Below, in pieces: positions 2,654 through 5,177 of a DNA stretch of 5,177 nt. A program made the position numbers and the translations under genes. Source of the DNA: Gemmatimonadota bacterium (GTDB lineage: Bacteria; Gemmatimonadota; Gemmatimonadetes; Gemmatimonadales; GWC2-71-9); NCBI GenBank assembly GCA_029884275.1, contig JAOUIC010000161.1, forward strand, positions 1 through 5,177, given 5' to 3'. The notes under the pieces were generated by a model, which saw nothing but the letters and a program-made list of their open reading frames with translations, had not been told where the DNA came from and searched no databases. The first letter of the stretch is position 1. Each line of letters opens with the position of its first letter.

Positions 2654-5177
2654 ATGCTGACGATCATGCTGAGCGCCCTGCTGCTGCAGGGCGCCATCCC
2701 GAGCCCCGCCTACTGGCAGCAGGAAGTCCGCTACGACATCCGGGCCCGTCTCGACGAGCCCAGCGGCGTCCTCGCCGGCAGCCAGCGGATGATGTACGTC
2801 AACCGCTCGCCGGACACCCTCGGCACCATATCGTTCCACCTGCATCTCAACGCGTTCCGCCCCGGCTCCCGGTGGTCGGCCGCGGACTCCGCCGAGCGCC
2901 GGCGGCGGTTCAACGACCTCAAGGAGCCGGATTACGGCTTCAACCGGATCGCCAACGTGCGGATCATGGGCCGGCCGGTGGAACCGATCTGGCCGCTCGC
3001 CCCCGACAGCACGATCGTCCGGTTTCTGCTCCCGGCTCCCCTCGCCCCGGGCGATTCGACGGTGGTGGAAATGGACTGGTCGGGACGGCCGTCCACGACC
3101 GTCCGCCGGCAGGGCCGGCGCGGACGGCAGCTCGACTTCGCCCACTCCTATCCCAAGGTGGTGGTGTACGACCGCGCCGGCTGGCACGAGCGGGCGCTCG
3201 AGCCCGCAGGCGAGTTCTACGGCGAGTTCGCCACCTACCTGGTGGACCTCGACGTGGCCGAGGATCAGGTGCTGGGCGCCACCGGGGTGCCGCTCTGCGG
3301 CGATCCCGGGTGGGCGGGCGCCAACCAGGTTCCCGACCGCCCGATCCACACCAGGAGGGATTTCTACCCCGCCGCTCCCGCCTGTCCCGACCTTGCCGCC
3401 GAACCCGGCAGGAAGCGGGTCGTCTGGTACGCAGAGGACGTACATCACTGGGCCCTCAGCCTGAACCCCGAGTACCGCTACGAGGGATCGGCCTGGGGCG
3501 ACGTGGCCATACACGTGCTCTACCGCCCCGGTGACGAAGCGACCTGGGGCGGTGGCCTCGCCACCAACCGGATCGCCAAGGCGCTCCAGTGGCTCGACTT
3601 CGTCTTCGGGAAGTTCGCCTGGCCCCAGATCACCGCGGTGCACCGGCTTGACGGGGGCGGCACCGAGTTCCCGATGATGATGCACAACGGCTCGGCGTCG
3701 CAGGGCCTGATCATCCACGAGCTGGGGCACAACTACACCCAGGGGATCCTGGCGAACAACGAGGGCCTCGAAGGATGGCTGGACGAGGGATTCTCGGACT
3801 TCCAGGGGGCGCTGTTCGATGAGTCCGAGGGCCGGGAGGGCTTCTCCGCGAGCGCGGAAGCGCGGATGACCGGCTGGGACCTGGACGGGATGACCGAACC
3901 GGCCAGTCTCGACGCCAGGGCGTACCGCGACTTCAACAGCTACAACATCGGCGTCTACAGCCGCGGCGAGCTGTTCTTCCACCAGCTCAGGTACCTGGTG
4001 GGGGACGAGGCGCTGCTCAGGATCCTGCGCACGTTCTACGACCGCTGGAAGCTCAAGCATGTGGATGAGGCGGCATTCCGCACGGTCGCGGAGGAGGTGT
4101 CGGGGCGCAACCTGTCGGACTTCTTTGCGCAGGGGCTGCACGACGTGGTGCTGGCCGATTTCGCGGTGGGGAAGGTGCGTGTTGTTGGTAGGGGCGGAGC
4201 TGCAGCCCCGCCCCCACCCAAAGATGCGGGATGGGAAACGACGGTCGAAGTCCTCCGGAAGGGCGAGGCGCGGCTGCCGGTCGAGGTGTGGGTGCTGGGA
4301 GAGTCCGACACCGCCATGGCGCGGACTCCCGGCGTGGCCCGGTCGGAGCGGGTCACGGTGTCGACCCGCTCGAAGCCGCGGGAGGTCTTGCTGGATCCAC
4401 GGCGACAGACTCGCGACTGGAACCTGCTCAACAACGCATGGCGGCGCGGCTGGCCTTTCGCGTCGCGCCGGCCGAAGCCGGACCACTACTTCGACACCGG
4501 ACTGAGCCAGCCGATCCACCGGGACCGTGGTTCCGCGGGGTGGATGCCGGCCGGCTGGTACAACGATGCGGCCGGCATCACACTCGGCTTCCGGAGCCGG
4601 AGCGACTACTTCGGCCGGTTCGAGCAGAACCAGCTCTGGATGAGTTACGGCACCGGCTGGGAGAGTGACCGGAATGTCGAGGACCTGGACTTCCATCTCC
4701 GGCTCAGGAATCCCACGGCGCTTCACCGTCCGGGGGAGAGCCAGACGCTGGAGGCATTCCGCGTGGAGGGTCGGTTCGGGGCCCGGCTGGGCTGGGAGCG
4801 GACGAGGCGCGAGCACCTCGGGTGGGGCCCGGTCCATAGCGAGGGAATGTGGCTGAGCTGGATACAGGTCGGCGACGACCGCTATCTCGACCGGGGCTAT
4901 TACGACGATGCGGGCACGGTCGAACTCGCCTTGAGCCGCGGCATCCGCGACCAGCTCAACGGCTGGAGACTCTCGGGCAAGGTGACGGTGGCCGGGGGGC
5001 TGGCGTACAACTCCGACGGCCTGGCGGCCGCCACAGGACGGAGCGATCTGGACGAATTTTATGGCCGCTTCCTGCTCGATGCGCGGGCGGGCCGGACGCT
5101 CGCGACGAAGTGGGGGGTCGCGGGCCGGTTCTACGCCGGCATGAGCACCAGCGGCTCTCCGGCGGTCAAGCAGCGGC
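2654..5177 (+). CDS. M1 family zinc metallopeptidase with C-terminal beta-barrel-like region (3' end beyond window)
   Basis: An open frame of 841 codons with no stop continues past the right edge. Family M1 enzymes cleave N-terminal residues from peptides. Zinc ligands are His355 and His359 in HELGH, plus Glu378 in WLDEGF at exactly the M1 spacing (HEXXH-X18-E). Glu356 is the catalytic base. GGGTE (334-338) replaces the classical GAMEN loop, and Tyr435 in VYSRGE matches the catalytic tyrosine. A weak signal-peptide-like start (1-19, ending SPA) lacks basic residues in its n-region. An N-terminal beta domain spans about 20-245. The only two cysteines, 215 and 244, could form a disulfide and fit an exported protein. 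Residues about 525-594 resemble the M1 Ig-like domain (LPVEVWV; DP and NN near the end). From about 630 onward, repeated amphipathic strands rich in Gly, Tyr and Trp suggest an outer-membrane beta-barrel. No Shine-Dalgarno is visible; the ATG at 2666 is an alternative start. Substrate is unknown. Confidence 0.9.
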   Translation, partial: MLTIMLSALLLQGAIPSPAYWQQEVRYDIRARLDEPSGVLAGSQRMMYVNRSPDTLGTISFHLHLNAFRPGSRWSAADSAERRRRFNDLKEPDYGFNRIANVRIMGRPVEPIWPLAPDSTIVRFLLPAPLAPGDSTVVEMDWSGRPSTTVRRQGRRGRQLDFAHSYPKVVVYDRAGWHERALEPAGEFYGEFATYLVDLDVAEDQVLGATGVPLCGDPGWAGANQVPDRPIHTRRDFYPAAPACPDLAAEPGRKRVVWYAEDVHHWALSLNPEYRYEGSAWGDVAIHVLYRPGDEATWGGGLATNRIAKALQWLDFVFGKFAWPQITAVHRLDGGGTEFPMMMHNGSASQGLIIHELGHNYTQGILANNEGLEGWLDEGFSDFQGALFDESEGREGFSASAEARMTGWDLDGMTEPASLDARAYRDFNSYNIGVYSRGELFFHQLRYLVGDEALLRILRTFYDRWKLKHVDEAAFRTVAEEVSGRNLSDFFAQGLHDVVLADFAVGKVRVVGRGGAAAPPPPKDAGWETTVEVLRKGEARLPVEVWVLGESDTAMARTPGVARSERVTVSTRSKPREVLLDPRRQTRDWNLLNNAWRRGWPFASRRPKPDHYFDTGLSQPIHRDRGSAGWMPAGWYNDAAGITLGFRSRSDYFGRFEQNQLWMSYGTGWESDRNVEDLDFHLRLRNPTALHRPGESQTLEAFRVEGRFGARLGWERTRREHLGWGPVHSEGMWLSWIQVGDDRYLDRGYYDDAGTVELALSRGIRDQLNGWRLSGKVTVAGGLAYNSDGLAAATGRSDLDEFYGRFLLDARAGRTLATKWGVAGRFYAGMSTSGSPAVKQR
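4188..4217 (+). repeat. REP-like palindrome inside the peptidase coding sequence
   Basis: The GTAG-headed half GTAGGGGCGGAGCTG (4188-4202) is the inverse of CAGCCCCGCCCCCAC (4203-4217) at 13 of 15 positions. The continuous stem GGGGCGG/CCGCCCC pairs 4191-4197 with 4208-4214. The head and the first GC block match the intergenic copies at 930 and 963. It is read in frame as G-R-G-G-A-A-A-P-P-P-P (512-522), joining the catalytic domain to the Ig-like domain. Confidence 0.6.

Noticed and set aside
2566..3534. A 322-codon + strand frame overlapping the terminator and the start of the peptidase
   Set aside because: It starts inside the terminator stem and is out of frame with the M1 peptidase. Its product is Arg/Pro/Gly-rich and lacks motifs.
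2645..4837. A 730-codon open frame on the - strand, antisense to the peptidase
   Set aside because: It mirrors the GC-rich codon pattern of the real gene. Its product is a charged, low-complexity Arg/Pro/Gly/Glu/His mixture without recognisable motifs, while the + strand has complete M1 catalytic motifs.

Overview
This GC-rich window carries the membrane-sector end of an F-type ATP synthase operon, then a transcription terminator, then a large secreted or outer-membrane metallopeptidase gene that runs off the right edge. All genes are on the + strand. Several traits fit a Gram-negative environmental bacterium, and Gemmatimonadota or a close relative is my best guess: strong GC bias at third codon positions, a long N-terminal segment on subunit a, a hydrophobic N-terminal extension on subunit b, and an M1 peptidase followed by a beta-barrel-like region. 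This is inferred from protein character, not from a database match.

Positions 1-2536 hold, in order, the last codons of an unidentified membrane protein (in the place where atpI or a similar gene usually lies), atpB (subunit a), atpE (subunit c), atpF (subunit b) and atpH (subunit delta). Genes are coupled by 4-base overlaps at the partial gene/atpB junction and at atpF/atpH. atpH has to start at a TTG. The exception to this tight packing is a 250-base spacer between atpB and atpE. It is packed with hairpins, including two tandem copies of a GTAG/GTAT-headed REP-like palindrome. A short perfect palindrome separates atpE from atpF. Together these products build the proton channel (a plus c-ring), the peripheral stalk (b) and its cap (delta). 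The c subunit has a proton-type, not sodium-type, binding site.

The operon appears to stop after atpH. A perfect 13-bp GC-rich hairpin followed by a short T-containing stretch lies 31 bases after the stop codon, and atpA/G/D/C do not follow. The F1 catalytic genes must therefore be elsewhere if the synthase is complete.

From 2654 to the end of the window an uninterrupted frame (841 codons, no stop) encodes a zinc metallopeptidase of family M1. It has HELGH, the third zinc-ligand glutamate, a GGGTE-type substrate-binding loop and a catalytic tyrosine. An Ig-like domain follows, then a long stretch that reads like outer-membrane beta-strands. A third REP-like palindrome lies inside this gene and is translated in frame as a Gly/Ala/Pro linker. 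The peptidase has no evident functional link to ATP synthase.
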